Assembly (NCBI GenBank): GCA_016802295.1
Contig: JAESIW010000208.1
Coordinates: 142,947-206,946, forward strand
Source of the DNA: Brachionus rotundiformis
Lineage: Eukaryota; Rotifera; Eurotatoria; Ploima; Brachionidae
Direction: 5' to 3'
Length of the DNA stretch: 64,000 bases
A program made the translations under genes and the position numbers. Numbering within the stretch: the first letter of the stretch is position 1; each line of letters begins with the position of its first letter. The notes below the pieces were generated by a model that was given only the letters and a program-made list of their open reading frames with translations, made no database searches and was not told where the DNA came from. Of the stretch, positions 36,701-50,200 are shown one piece after another.

Positions 36701-38245
36701 TCACTTAAATGTTTGATAAGAATCCGATATGTTTCGATTACGGTCAATGAATCGAATCCAAACTATTGACAAAGATTAAATTCTTTCTATTTTAGAATAA
36801 ACAAAAAGTTAAGTTTTTATTTTTTGTTTCACTATCTTAAAATATGAAAAATAAACTATTGCAGTGTTCTCCTAACCCATTTACTATTTTCCGCGTTTAT
36901 GTGTTATAAAGCAAGTTTGTTTGTCCCAAAGACAGAAGTCCTAGCAAATATCCGCTGTGGGAATGGAATGTTTATATTTGGAACACTATCTTTTAATACC
37001 CTTTTTGCCGAAAACACCCATGTTCGCTCAGAATAGTTTAATCAGCCCATTTTTTTCTTCTAATTGAAAAATAACACATTCTCTATCTATGTAATTATAT
37101 TTTTTATTAAAATTTTGTTTAAACAAAAAAATTATTAATTCAAATGCTTCTCTACGACTATGGAAAAAATTTAAATTTTAAAATTCTCTCCACCTAAGGC
37201 TTCTTTATCATAATTTTATTTTTATAAGTTATCATTCTCACATATGTCATTATAGAGAAGAAAAAAATCAATTTTAATTTTTGATCTAAAGTCATCTGAC
37301 ACTTTTACATATTGAATATTCAAATTCCTGTAAGTTTAATAAAAACTAACGATATTACTTAATATAGGTCTATTAGCTATGTCAAATAGTGTTAATTTAA
37401 AGTCATAAAATTAAAATTATTTTATTTTATCATCTTAACATATAATTTAGAATTATTTAAATAGGATGATAGATACTTTTAAATTATTTAGTTGGTTTGA
37501 TATGTGTGTAGTCCAATTTTGAGTCCAACAGGAGTTTAGTAGAATCATAGATAAACTATTGACATAAAGTCTTATCTTTTCGCTAATTAAAAGAGACAAA
37601 ATCAGCTCACCTAAGCTCGTAGTTGTTTTTGATTGATTTAGTCATAGGTAAATTTATGTAGGTTTATGTAATTAGTCAGGTCCTACAGTATTAAGAGCTT
37701 GAATAACAACCAAATACAAAAATTCAAATAAACTTGGTAAACATAAACGATTTAGCAATTAAAATAAACATTATTACCAATTTATGTAACTACTTGGGTG
37801 CCCTAAACTTTATTGTTGTTTCATTATCTCATTTTAAAATGTTAAAATATCAAATCATTTGCCTTAGTAAAATCGGCAGATACCTCTCTCTTTCTTTCTC
37901 TCATTGGAGTCTGTTTATCAGATTAAATGAGTTTTTTAGAGATTTTCCTAGATGAGATAATCATCGAATTAGACTTTCTGCTTCGAAAATGTTTTTTTTT
38001 TAATTTAAATTTTTTATAGGTAAAATTGAATATGTTAATTAATCAAGGTGTCTTATTTTCAGCCATTTCAAATAAATGTTTGGCATTTTCAAGTGCTCGA
38101 GTCTGTCCAAAATGATAAATTCAAATGACCTATTTTGGTCACTATTTATATTGTTATCATTCGTTTTTAAAATCATAAATGATCACTTTTTTCTTATATT
38201 AAAATGTTGATCTATAATTAAAAATAAACAATTTGTTTTTAGATA
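33767..38245. other. AT-rich stretch without supported genes
   Basis: About 4.5 kb with stops in all frames. The open frames at 33915-34298 and 37734-37955 are Phe, Ile and Lys-rich by composition only. Upstream, the region may contain 5-prime UTR exons and the promoter of the DLC1-like gene. Confidence 0.45.
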
Positions 38246-41200
38246 ATGTACAAGAGTGCATTTTCGATACCCAAGTTGAACGATGATAAATTAGCCAATG
38301 ATTTATTGCTGACCAGTGCGCCAAAATTTATCTCTCATTCAAGCATTTCAGCAAACAGCTATTCCCTGAAGTCCAGAGCCTATCCGCTGCTTTACACGTA
38401 AGCTAAACACATCTTAATTAAAATTCTAATCGAAACTAGTTTCATATCAAAGTTTTGAAATTATCTTCTCTATTTTTTTTATAATTTTTTTGTTAAATAA
38501 TAATAATTAGGTGAGTAATAGGATGAATTATTTTGTCTAAGTAAAAAGTATAAGAAGAAAACAAATAAATTTAACTTGGTGCTAAGTTTACGAATAAAAT
38601 TTAGTCAGGAAAATAGTCAGGCTATTTAATATTAATATATTTATTTTTATTAAATTTTAAAATTTAATATTAACATTATTTAAGTATTTAAGCAGCATTT
38701 TATTTTATTTAATTAGATTTATTTATTAAATTAAACTCTCGAATATACAAATTGGCTATTTTTTGCAAATTAAAGTAAAAATTAGATGGAAATTTTTTGC
38801 CATTTTTGTTTTAAATAATAGTTTAAAATATTCATTGTTCAAATATTTGTGAAATTTTTTTAATGCAATGAAATGAATAGACTATTAAACTAGTTATAAA
38901 CAAAAATGTTTATATTAATAATTACTAGTGATTTTGTCATTCATGCATAAACCTAATCAAACTTAGAGCATTCTTATTTTCCACAAATTAGATAATATGC
39001 TTCTAAAATGACAAATAAAATTGTAAGAACAAATTTTTGAAATTTATTTTTGACTAATTTAATTTTGTTATCAATGGCTTGTTTAGCTACTGACAGAAAA
39101 TCTCTTTTTTTTTAAATTTACAAAGCATCTATTATTTAAATTGAACTAATTTATCTCAAAAATAATTTAATTCGCTTTATATTTAAAATTTGTAAATAAA
39201 ATAAAAAATAAAAACGAAATTTGTTCAATAAAGTTTAATTATTCTGTCAACGAAGCCAAGGTTCCTTCCTATGACTTCTTCATAAATGACATATTGTGTT
39301 TATACACTTAAGATTTTAGAATTTTAATTCGGCTTAATGAATTTATAATAAGCGGATAGTTTAAAAAATTCTAAAACAATTCGATACTTAGTACTTAAAG
39401 AAAATTTACACTTTTAATTGCTTTTATAGCAGGAAGAGATTTTCGATCAGAATTTCTCAAGAATTTCAATCAAATACAGGGCTACTTTAAGAGCAATATC
39501 TAGGCAAAAAGTTAAAATGATAAAGTGCCTGGAATTATTGATTTTCCAATTGTTCCTTGGAGCAAAATTCCACAAAAATAAATTAAAATAGATTAGGCTC
39601 GCTAATCAAATAAAATGTTAGTTAATCAAATTATTTGGTTTTTTGTTGTTTTTATTGTTGTGGTAGTTGGAGAATTGTATCTTATGTAATAGAATAAAAA
39701 TTTTAATTTACAAGATTTACAAGAGGCCTTTTGAGTTTTCAAACAAATAATCGCCCTTTTTAACAAGATAAAGGTTTTTTTAATATTAAAATACAAATAA
39801 AAGGCTTCTCTTTGCTCTCGGCTCGCTCTTCAACCCGCTCCATTTTTCCTCTAGTTACTCAACTTCAATATACAACAACCTAGTTACTAAATAAACTCAT
39901 TAAAATACCAATTTTAAAATAAAATATATTTCCTAATGTCATTTGCATCAAATATTTTAATAATCAGCAAAAAAAATAAAATCATAAAATCATTTGACTG
40001 ACAGCTATTTGGCGCACTTGAGTGACATAATTCAGATTTAAATCGAGTGCCAAACATCAGTCATTTCCTTGTCTATCACAACTAAATTAAATAATTTTTT
40101 CTTTTTTCAAAGAGATCAATCACAATCTTCATTACTGCCCCTATCAACCAAGAGGTACATCAAGAATAGGCCAAATGAGCTGTGCATAATCGAGGACTCG
40201 GACAAAGTAAGTCTGGTGCCTGATTGTTTTAGTGCCTATTTTAAATTCTTAGAATTTTTGCTTCCCTCCATTCCAACGCGTTTCTATCATTTTTTTCAAT
40301 TTAAATAAATGCTAATTATTGTTACATATCTTTGTGAATTATCTCTAAATATTTATGCTATTTTGATTTGGAAGTATTTGAAAAATATATGATAAAAATT
40401 GACAATTAATTCAAATTATTAAAATAGTTTTAGAAATAACTGGAATGGCTTTTGAATTGCTTATTAGACATTACTCAAATTTGCTAATTAAAATCCCTAG
40501 ATAAAATATTTTACCTTTTTGTTGTTTAATTAGCGAAAATTTACACAACTAGCTCAAGTAGGCTTAGGCTCAATCAGCGGCATATTGCATGCCGATTAAT
40601 TTTTTCCTATTGACTTGCATCCGAAATTATCTCATTAGATACACGAAAGAGCTTAGATAATTCGGCATGTTTAACATAAATTTTGACTATTATAATTCCT
40701 TTACCAAAAAAGAAATCATTTTCTCATTATTATTTAAAAAAAGGTACACAATACCTGTGCACAGAGAGATTTAAACCAAAAGAGGAGAAGAAATTTAACA
40801 ACTATTGCTGATCAAGCATACTGCTTGGACAAAATACTCGAATCACTGGAAGATTTGGACAATATTTTGGAACGCAAGTTCAGTGTGCAGCGAAAAGTGA
40901 GCCGCAAGAACCCGCGACGATCTACTCAGCCAATTTTATACAAGTTAGCACCATTTTTTCAAAATCTAATTAAAACTATCATTTAAACAAGCGTTTATCC
41001 TTGAGGATTTGTCAGTTTAATTAGTATTGAATATAATTATTATTTTTTTTTAATAACTGCAAAAAATTTCCTTTTAAAATAATTAATTTTGATATAATTA
41101 TTTAGCAAAAAATTAAAAACACTTGGCTAGATTGTTTAATCGAGTCATTTGGGTTAAATAACTGAAGCTAATAAACTTAAGCGTAAAATCGATAATTACG

Positions 41201-44200
41201 TTCTTAATTTTGGGCCTTTAATTGAGATTTATATTCACAAAGTATATAATTTAAACAATTAAATTTTTAATTCTAAATTTAAAAATATTAGAAATGAAAA
41301 AATAATTATTTAGGTGAATTAAAATAAAAATTAAAGTCAAGAATATAAAGAATTAACTAGTATCGATTAATTTGTCAAAAATTAGTATTTATTTTCGTGA
41401 GGCCAAATTATGAAGAAATAAGTTATATTTTGACTTTCGTCTAATTTTTTTTTTCAAAAAAAAATTAATATATAGAGATAAATTTTGTCAAAGAGTAACA
41501 CTTTTTTTAAGAAAAAGTAACAATTTACATTATACATTTCAGGAAAATTTTCTTAGCTTAATTCAAAGTTAATCAAGCGATGAACGATAAATAATTTATT
41601 TTAAATTAGAGGTTTGAAAATTATTTTTTTAAATTTTTTCTTTTAACAAATATTTTAAAAATTAAAAAGAAAATAGTAATAATTTTTGAAATCTAATTAT
41701 GAACTATAGCAATAAATCTAATTCAATTGCGATCTTAATTTGTGACAGAAAATTATAAGACCATACTTTTAAAAGAAGATAAATTATCAAATATATAAAT
41801 TGAAATTTATTTTTATTTTAATAAAAAAAATTTACTCATTTCTCATGAATAAATGAGCATAATAGGAGAAAAATTGCCATCTAGTGATCTGAACCACTAA
41901 TGGTAAATTTCCAGCTCTCGTTTTCGTTAATTATACTTTTGTGAGAACATTTTTTAAATTAAATTTTCCTAGAAGTGATAGAAATGAGTTGATTTTGAGC
42001 GAAAAAGATAATAAAATGTACTCGAATATTCCGTTGTCCGAAACAAAAAAATCAAGTCCTAACGAGGACAAAAAATATGTATCATTATCTAATATATTAA
42101 ACGAAATGTCCTCGGCAGTCAAAGAAACCAAGACCAAACCACAAGAAGAAGCGAACATACTGGTCGATGTGCAAAAGCTGTTTTCAGATTTGAGCATTAC
42201 CATGGACGATGACCTCAAAAAGCTAGACGAGTCCGAGAAAGAAAAGCGAAAAAATATACAACAATTAAATAAAATTCTTGAGTCAATAAACTGGAACTAT
42301 TCATTTAGAAATAGACAGCAAGCGGACAGAAGATCTACTAAAAAGATAAATAAGCGCCAAAATTTTCCTGGTCTTTACAAACTCAGTCTAAAGATAAAAT
42401 CAAAAAAAAAACGCATTAGGATTGAAAAATTTTATTTGGTTCAAAATTTGGTCACATTTAAACCAAAATTAATTCCAAAAAGCATTGAGTTGCCAAAGAG
42501 TGGCATTTGTAGAGCTCTAATTAAAGATAGACCATTCCGGGATGCAATTAGGAAAAGAGATATAAATCGCCAAGTAAGTAGATGTTTTAATAATTATAGA
42601 TATTTTGTTTTTTTTTTGTTTGTTCGATTCGGTCTCTTGATTTTTAAGATATTAAAAAATCATTTGTTTTGAAATTATTCATTTTTCTCATTATTTAAAA
42701 CAGGTTATTTCGAAATTTTACTTTTAATGAAATTATGATTTTAGAAAATTTGTTCTATTTTAAATTTAATTTTCATAATTGAAAAAAGATAATCAACTTT
42801 TTGCTCTAATCATATAAAAACTTAATGAAAACTATTTCGGTTTTTGTTCATCTTTTTTGCTTATTTGATATTTAAAAATGAACTGAATGATTATAAAAAT
42901 AACAAAACAAAAATATCAAATATTTTAATTTTGGATTATTTCTAATAATTTTGTTCTCTTATCAAGAGATAAAAATATTTTTGATTATTCAGCATGTCTG
43001 ACTAGTACTTTTTTATATTAATCAATTATTTAATCTAATTCATTTAATTTTTGATTAAAATAAAAGCATATTTTTTAATGATTCATAGACTTCTCTTGAG
43101 CAAAAGAATATCTCTTATAATTAATTTTATAAATTTCTAGTCTCGAAGCCAGACAAATAAAATTACATTAATTTACAGGTTTTTTACGAGTCTATTAGAT
43201 CAGCTAAAAAAAGTCAAAATTTTATTTTTTCTCAATAGAATTAACAAAAAAAAATACTAAAATACTTCCTACTAGAATACTATTTATTATGCCAGGCGAA
43301 TCTTCAAATCTTTAAAAATTTATTTGTATTAAAAATTGAATTTTCAATCTATAAAATTAAATTATTTTATATCTTTTTTAAAATTTATTTATTGATCAAG
43401 TAGTAAAGCAAAGTAAGTAAAATTTTGGTTTTTTTGAGCACACTATGTTAATCCATTACCAAAAATTGACCATAATTCAGCATCAATTATTTTAAGAATT
43501 TTCCAGATAAGAAAAATTAAGTCAACCATTCAATGCTGACCATTTAAATAAGCTTCTATAATTTATTTTTTCAGTATTAATTTTTGAGCATGATCATTTA
43601 AATTTGACCATAAATTTCCATTTTTCATCATTTTTTGAAACTCAATTTACCATGTTTTGGACCACTAAATTAGTTGATTAACTTCGCATTGAAGTCAGAC
43701 AGAAGCTTCATGTCACAAACAAATAACTAAGATTAACCCATTAAATGCTTCAGACTTAAATTTAATAGAATTTTTCTAAGAATGGATTTTTTCCACACAA
43801 ATAAATCTAATAGACAAAAAATATGCAAAGCATTTTATTTGGATATTTTTCAGTATTTAAATTTTATTCAGATCATAGAAAAATAGCCAAGTTTTATTGA
43901 TCCTTTTTGAGTTTTGTTTGTAAAAAAGTATTTTATTTCAAGTTCAAAACTTTGGCCTTTATCTACACTAGTTAACTATTCGTTCGGTAACTAAATTTTA
44001 AAATAAAAATAAAATGATAAAACTTTAATCAGCTTCAAAATTGTAATATTTACATTAGTACCTTTGGGCCCGTCTATCCGATCTCCTCGTTAGACGTATT
44101 AGAGCAGCTATTTATGCTCCTTTCTAACTTAAACGCTCATGGTTAAGTTAGTTAATTAAACCAGTGATATCGACAAAGATGTCGCTATATCACATCTTCC

Positions 44201-47200
44201 CCCGCTTTTATAAAGCGAATGCTAGGGAACTGTCGACCATTGTTACCACTGCCGGGTTAACAATGACCGGGACCAGCCATAGACTATTGTTTTTCCCAGG
44301 TACTAACTGACACATATCAGGTAGCCGCTGCACATACTATAAACACTACTGCCACCAAGAAGCGCTCTTTTTAGTCTTCTGGGGCTTTTATCCTCGTCGC
44401 CAGGTGTAATATTTACATTAGTACCTTTGGGCCCGTCTATCCGATCTCCTCGTTAGACGTATTAGAGCAGCTATTTATGCTCCTTTCTAACTTAAACGAA
44501 TAAAACTCATGGTTAAGTTAGTTAATTAAACCAGTGATATCGACAAAGATGTCGCTATATCACAAAAATTAGCACTGTAAAGATTTTTTTTGATTCATGA
44601 ATAAATTTTATTTTATATTCACATTTTATAATTACAAAATTTATTTAATTTCCTCATTCATTATTTTATAAATGTAATATGACTATTTTATTAAAAATTT
44701 TTTGAATCAAAAACTTAAGCTAAAATTTAAAAATTCTGTTCGATATGTGTTATTATTGTATTATGTATGAAGTTTATTTCAGATAAAATAAAAATGAAAC
44801 CGATCATTTTGGCCTTAATGGCGTAATACAAATAGTTGAATAGAGATAAAGAATACTTAAAAAATATGCTTGAAAAATGTCACTTTATCTAAATATTAGA
44901 ATTTGATTAAAAATTTATATTACAAATAATTACAAATCTAATCTTAATGTTTACTGGAGCGATAAAGTGAATATCTTAAAAATTTAGATCAAAGATCTTA
45001 CAACTATTTAAGTCGAGTTGAATTTAACCAAATAAGACTATATAACCAAAATAAAATTATTTTTATTATCTTGTAGGGCATTGTGCTCAGCGGGGAAAAT
45101 ATCACAAGCAACCAAAGTAAGCTCTTTTAAAACAACTAGAGAACTAATCAAGCTTATTTACTTACTCAATTAAGAACTAATGGACTTACAAGATGCATGT
45201 AAATGGCTAATAAACGCTGGGTTCTCAGAAATAGTTTATTCTTTTCTCAGTATAATACTAAAAAAGATTGATTAACAATTTTATTAAATAATTTTTATTA
45301 ATTAGGCAAAGCATCCAATAAGGAATCGATGCTGAGTGCAATCGATGCCAAAAACTTGGTCGAATGCGATCACATAGCCATCAAAAAGTAAGCACACCGA
45401 AGCTATTTGTCTGTTTTTAATTAAATTCAAATTTAATTTATCAACACCTGTTTTATTTTCTCACATATTTATAAAAAAAATTTTAATTAATTTTCTATTT
45501 TATAAAACAGACGACTTGAAATCTTATACTCGTCAATAAACCAAAAACTCGACCGCAAATATTTGATTCAAGTAAGTCGAAATGTTTTTTTTTTGTTTTA
45601 GAGTCGTGGCTTTTTGTCGACAAACATTCGGACTCTTAAACCAATTTAATATTTACATTATTTTACTAATTTGGCAAGCTCTAATCACGTACATTCATAT
45701 ACTTATACAAAGTACTAAATTTATTCTCTTCATTAATCTTGGCTAATAAATTAAGACAGAGGGCTTACCAATTTTTGTGAAATTTGAAAAAATTTTATTA
45801 GGCTGTACACATATTTTTTTTTGTTATTTTTTTTTGAATAAAATTAAAAAATTTTTTTATTTATTTTTCAAAAATTTAATTCATTAAGGACATATAAAAG
45901 TTATTTGAGTGACATTTGGATGAGCCTGATGTGAGGGATTAAGTGCCTAATCCAAGACCACTAAAGGTTAATCGTTTAAGTAAATGTCCAAAGTTAATAA
46001 ACATAGATTTGATTGATTTATTATTCAATAAATTTGGCTTGCAGTGTTGAAATGGGGCCTCGGCCTGCCAGCCAAAGCTAGCCTATAGTAATTCTAGCTT
46101 CATTTCGAAGGAAATTATCTAAAAATAAAATTGTTTAGAGAGCATTCTTGGATAACTAATAATTGCATCATATATTTTGTATTCATTTCAAGATTCTAGA
46201 TTTGTTGCAATAGCCCAAATGACCCAATTCCCACCGTAATTGCGAATAAATGAAATTAGAGAGTTTTATTGAATTAGTAGTAGCCCAGACTATTTAATAA
46301 GAATTTAATAGATAAGCTTGTTTCAGCTAGATTTTAATTGAAAAGAGCCAATTTCTCACTATTTTTATCTTAAATATGCCTTAGATAGGCTCAATTTGCA
46401 TTTTCCGTTCAAGTCTGCATTCAAATCAATATTTGAGATCAAGTGGTTCTTAAACTAGACTTTCTCAGACTCTAGTCCTTAGTTACTAATTTAACTAGCT
46501 ATTTGGCTCATCGTAATTTTGACAATTTGTCACAGTTATCAAGCATTTAATATTAATCCGCTCAAGCGTTATTGTAAATTTTAATTAATCTAAAACAAAT
46601 GACCGAGTTAGATTTAGAAAAGAACCTTCTCTTTTTCCAATCTCTTACTCGTCCAATATTGCATGCTTTATTGGCTTTTAAACCATCGATCATCTCTGCT
46701 TCCATAAGTAAAATAGCTACTTAAAGTTAAGGCTTTACTTTTGATTGAATTTTAAACAAAATTTTATATTTTAAAATAACTAGTTTTATCTCAATGAAAA
46801 GTAATAATGTACAATTAACCAAGATGAGTTGTTTCTGCCCAAAAATTAAAACTAATTTTTTATTAATATTAATGAGCTTGATTGTTTTGAATAAAAAAAA
46901 TATTTTTCTAAGACTCAATTAGTCATAATTCGCTCTAAATAGCCTAATTTCTGGCTCATTCATTTTTAAAACAAATTAATTCAAATAAGAGATTGTTTTA
47001 AATATTCTGGTCATTTTAAGTAAATTTAAGTTTACTTTTTTAAATTATTCAATCTTCGAATATTTTGACGCTCTAAGTTATAATTCTTTATCTAATAAAT
47101 CCATTAAAAAGCACATTAATTTTCGATAATTAAACCAAGATTTTAAAGTAATTGAGCAAACAAAATTAGACCATTTAAATTATATCAGAGGTTATTTTCT

Positions 47201-50200
47201 TGTCATTTTTTTCTAAATTTACGCTTTGGTGAGCCTTAATTGTCTCTGTTGGTAAGTCTTACTTTACATTTGCCAATTTAAATAGAGATAAATTTGAAAA
47301 AATAGTAAAATTATTTTTTTTTTGGTAAGAAGTGGCATTTTTTAAAAATTAATTGGGAAAAAAGTTCCACAAAAAATGGAAGAATCAACATTTTTAAAAT
47401 TAAGACCTATCGGGATGACAAAAATTTTGGCACAAAATTTGGGATGATTTTTCCAACGAGTTTTCTTAATTGAAATCAGTGTCGATTACCAATTATTTAA
47501 GCAATTTGATCAATTTGTTTTATTCAAGAGATGTTTAATTAATTTAAGATATTTCAAATATTTTTATTTGGTTAGAATTTTCTAGGTTTAGATTGTTAGA
47601 TTGAAAAGCTTTCAAAATAATTATTTTAATTCATTTGAATAAAACAATATTTAAAAATTACGCTTTTAAATTTTAAATAATCTTTTATTTTCGCAAAAAT
47701 AAAATAAAATAAATATTGTCATAAGGCTGAAAATAATATTTTAAATTAAGGAATCCATTCAAATTATGATAGAGTAAAAAACGAGGCAATTTAAACATAA
47801 ATTTTTAAAAAATATAAAACTGAGAACTTTTTTATTAAAACGCTTATTAATCTGGTGAAAAAGTCACATTGTTTGGCTTTAATTTAATTAATTTACTCAA
47901 GAGTAATTTACTGTTAAGCTTCATCATCAATTTTTTGATAAATTTTATTGTAATATTTATTTTTATTTTTTATCGATGATCTAAATAAATATGTTTTTTA
48001 TAACTTCTGAACAATAATTTTTTTTACCTAAATTCAACAATATTAAATGATAATTTACCCATAAGTTTAAGCTCAATGCACTTGCAATTTGGCAAAATAA
48101 TTGATAAGTATTTCGAGTTGAATTGTTTGTTTTTATTAAGATAAGATCCATTCTCGTGATCCGAGTTAATACTGGAATAAGATTTTTTATCTATCTAAAT
48201 TCAGTACTCTACTTAAGTCGATCACGCAACCATAAATTTATCATCTAAATTTCTTTATACTTATTAAAATAAATTTGGTTTAAAATTTTTTTAAATTAAA
48301 AGAAAATTTTCCAAGACGAAGAAGACTACAGTACCGAGGACGAGTACTTGGGATGTTATGAAACTGATCTGAGAGGAGAAATTATGCCAAAGATAAATTC
48401 TTCAAAACCAGAAAGGTACGATCAAGGAACCAATTTGAACTCAAACCACAAGAATATGCAAGCACTGGGAATTTCACGGCACCACTCTTTCCGACTTGAA
48501 GACAAGCTAAAGGTCAAAAAAATGCATCCACCTAACCTTATCGATACCACTTTGTCCAAGTCTTTTCTTGACTTGACCAGTCCGAGCATTCTCGAGTCGC
48601 ATCAAGAACTCTTCGAGTCCAACCCGAGCTCGGCGCCTGCTTCGCCAAACGACCTGAAGCAGCCATCCATGACTGTCTACATTGTTTCCAAGACTAAGCG
48701 AGAGGAAAAAAAATCTGACGACAATTTACCTCAGCTTGAGCTAAAGAACGAAACCATAATCTCGGGAAAAAGCAGTGAAGCTAAGCGAGAGCGCCGTGAC
48801 TCTGGTGTCGGTGGCTCTTTGACCAGAGATATTGGCAAAAGGCGCGAAAAGTGGCCAAGTTTTGTCAAGTCACACAGGCCAAGCTTAAAAACATCAAAAA
48901 TGCTTTTGACCAATTTAAATGTCAAGCAAATAGCCGAACTCAAGAGCCGGTGTTTTATCAAAATAGAGGCTAAAATTGAAAAATATAATCAGAATCCAAC
49001 CAAAAATGCTTGGACCCGCTTTAAGTAAAATTTCAATAAAAATAAAATTATAAAAAGTTTATTTAAAATTAAAGAACTATGCCAAAATTCATGAAGCGAC
49101 AACAAAAATCAATAGATCAATCTGTCTATAAGAACAAAAATATATTTGGTGTTCCTCTTAAAGTAAACTATCAACGCTATGGTCAGCCATTGCCACAAGC
49201 GATAATTCAAATAATGAAATACATACGAAAAAATTGTGCCAACACTATTGGTCTTTTTAGGCGAAGTGGTTCCAAATTACGCACAAACACCATCCGGGAC
49301 TTGATCGAGCGAACTAATCAGTTTAATGCTGTCGAAACAGAGAAAAAACTAGCCTACCTAAATTTGAACAATTGTACCGATTTGAACAGCATTGGTAGCA
49401 TTGGCAGTGGGCTTAGTTCGCATAGCACATCCAAATCGGACCTAATTGCCGATGACTTCAATCATCATGAAACTATGGGCATCGACTTGGCTGATATTTT
49501 AAAGCAATATTTCCGTGATCTTCCTGAATGCCTGCTCTCTAATAAACAATCACAAAATTTAATTGATATCTTTACTTGTAAGTTTTGCTTAATTATCGAC
49601 AATAATAAATAAAAAAATATTTTTAAACAAAATGATAGATAATTTATAATTAAAATTAATATTTTTTTTTAAAGAAATTAAAAAATATATAAGCCATGAT
49701 TTTATTAGCTTTAAAGTTTAGTTTTTATCATCTTTATTTGTCTTTAAAGAATCTATTAATAAAAATTTTTCTATTATTATAAACGCATCGGCTGGCAACT
49801 ATAAAACGTGTTTTTTATTGTGTTAACTGTTTAATCCTATCTTCAAAATAATTAATAGTTTTTTTTTTCATTTATTAAAAAATACTTAAATGTAAGAAAA
49901 AAATATTCACAAATAATTTAAGTGATAACCGATTTCATTATCAATTTAGTTTCTTTTTTTATCTGATTTTTAAGCAAGTTATTTTAATCTCAAAAATTAA
50001 ATTAAGTTATTAAAAAAATATAGACTTTTTCAAATACACCAATAGAAGTGTATTTACAAAAGTAATCTCTTGTATTTTCTTACAGATAATCATATTAATT
50101 ATTTAAAATTATCTATTTTAATGATTAAATTAATATAAGATTAAAAAAAAATTTAATTAAAATTAATTTTTAAGATTTGCCTGAAACTGAAAGGTTGGAA

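Larger units (their letters stand above)
44042..44564 (-). mobile_element. TRIM-like miniature LTR retrotransposon with 5-bp target duplication
   Basis: Two direct repeats (44042-44194, 153 bp; 44405-44564, 160 bp) start TGTAATATTT and end TATATCACA. They appear identical except for a 7-bp insertion (AATAAAA) in the second. They enclose 210 bp without coding capacity. AAAAT flanks both sides (44037-44041 and 44565-44569), a perfect 5-bp target duplication. Orientation is minus: reading that strand, the upstream LTR is followed after two bases by TGGCGACGAGGATAAAAG (a primer-binding site starting TGG), and the purine tract AAAAGCGGGGGAAGA directly precedes the downstream LTR. These are the marks of a terminal-repeat retrotransposon in miniature or a large deletion derivative of an LTR element. 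The parent element is not in the window. The inserted DNA is much richer in G and C than its host intron. Confidence 0.88.
42574..45076 (+). other. Large intron of the DLC1-like gene carrying a retroelement
   Basis: A 2.5-kb intron between the fourth exon and the first SAM exon. Apart from the miniature LTR element at 44042-44564 it is AT-rich sequence without other recognised structure. Because the exons on both sides end and start in phase 0, no additional coding exon is required. Confidence 0.6.

Noticed and set aside
41931..42218. Minus-strand open frame over the fourth exon of the DLC1-like gene
   Set aside because: Antisense shadow of the plus-strand exon, whose phase fits both neighbouring exons.
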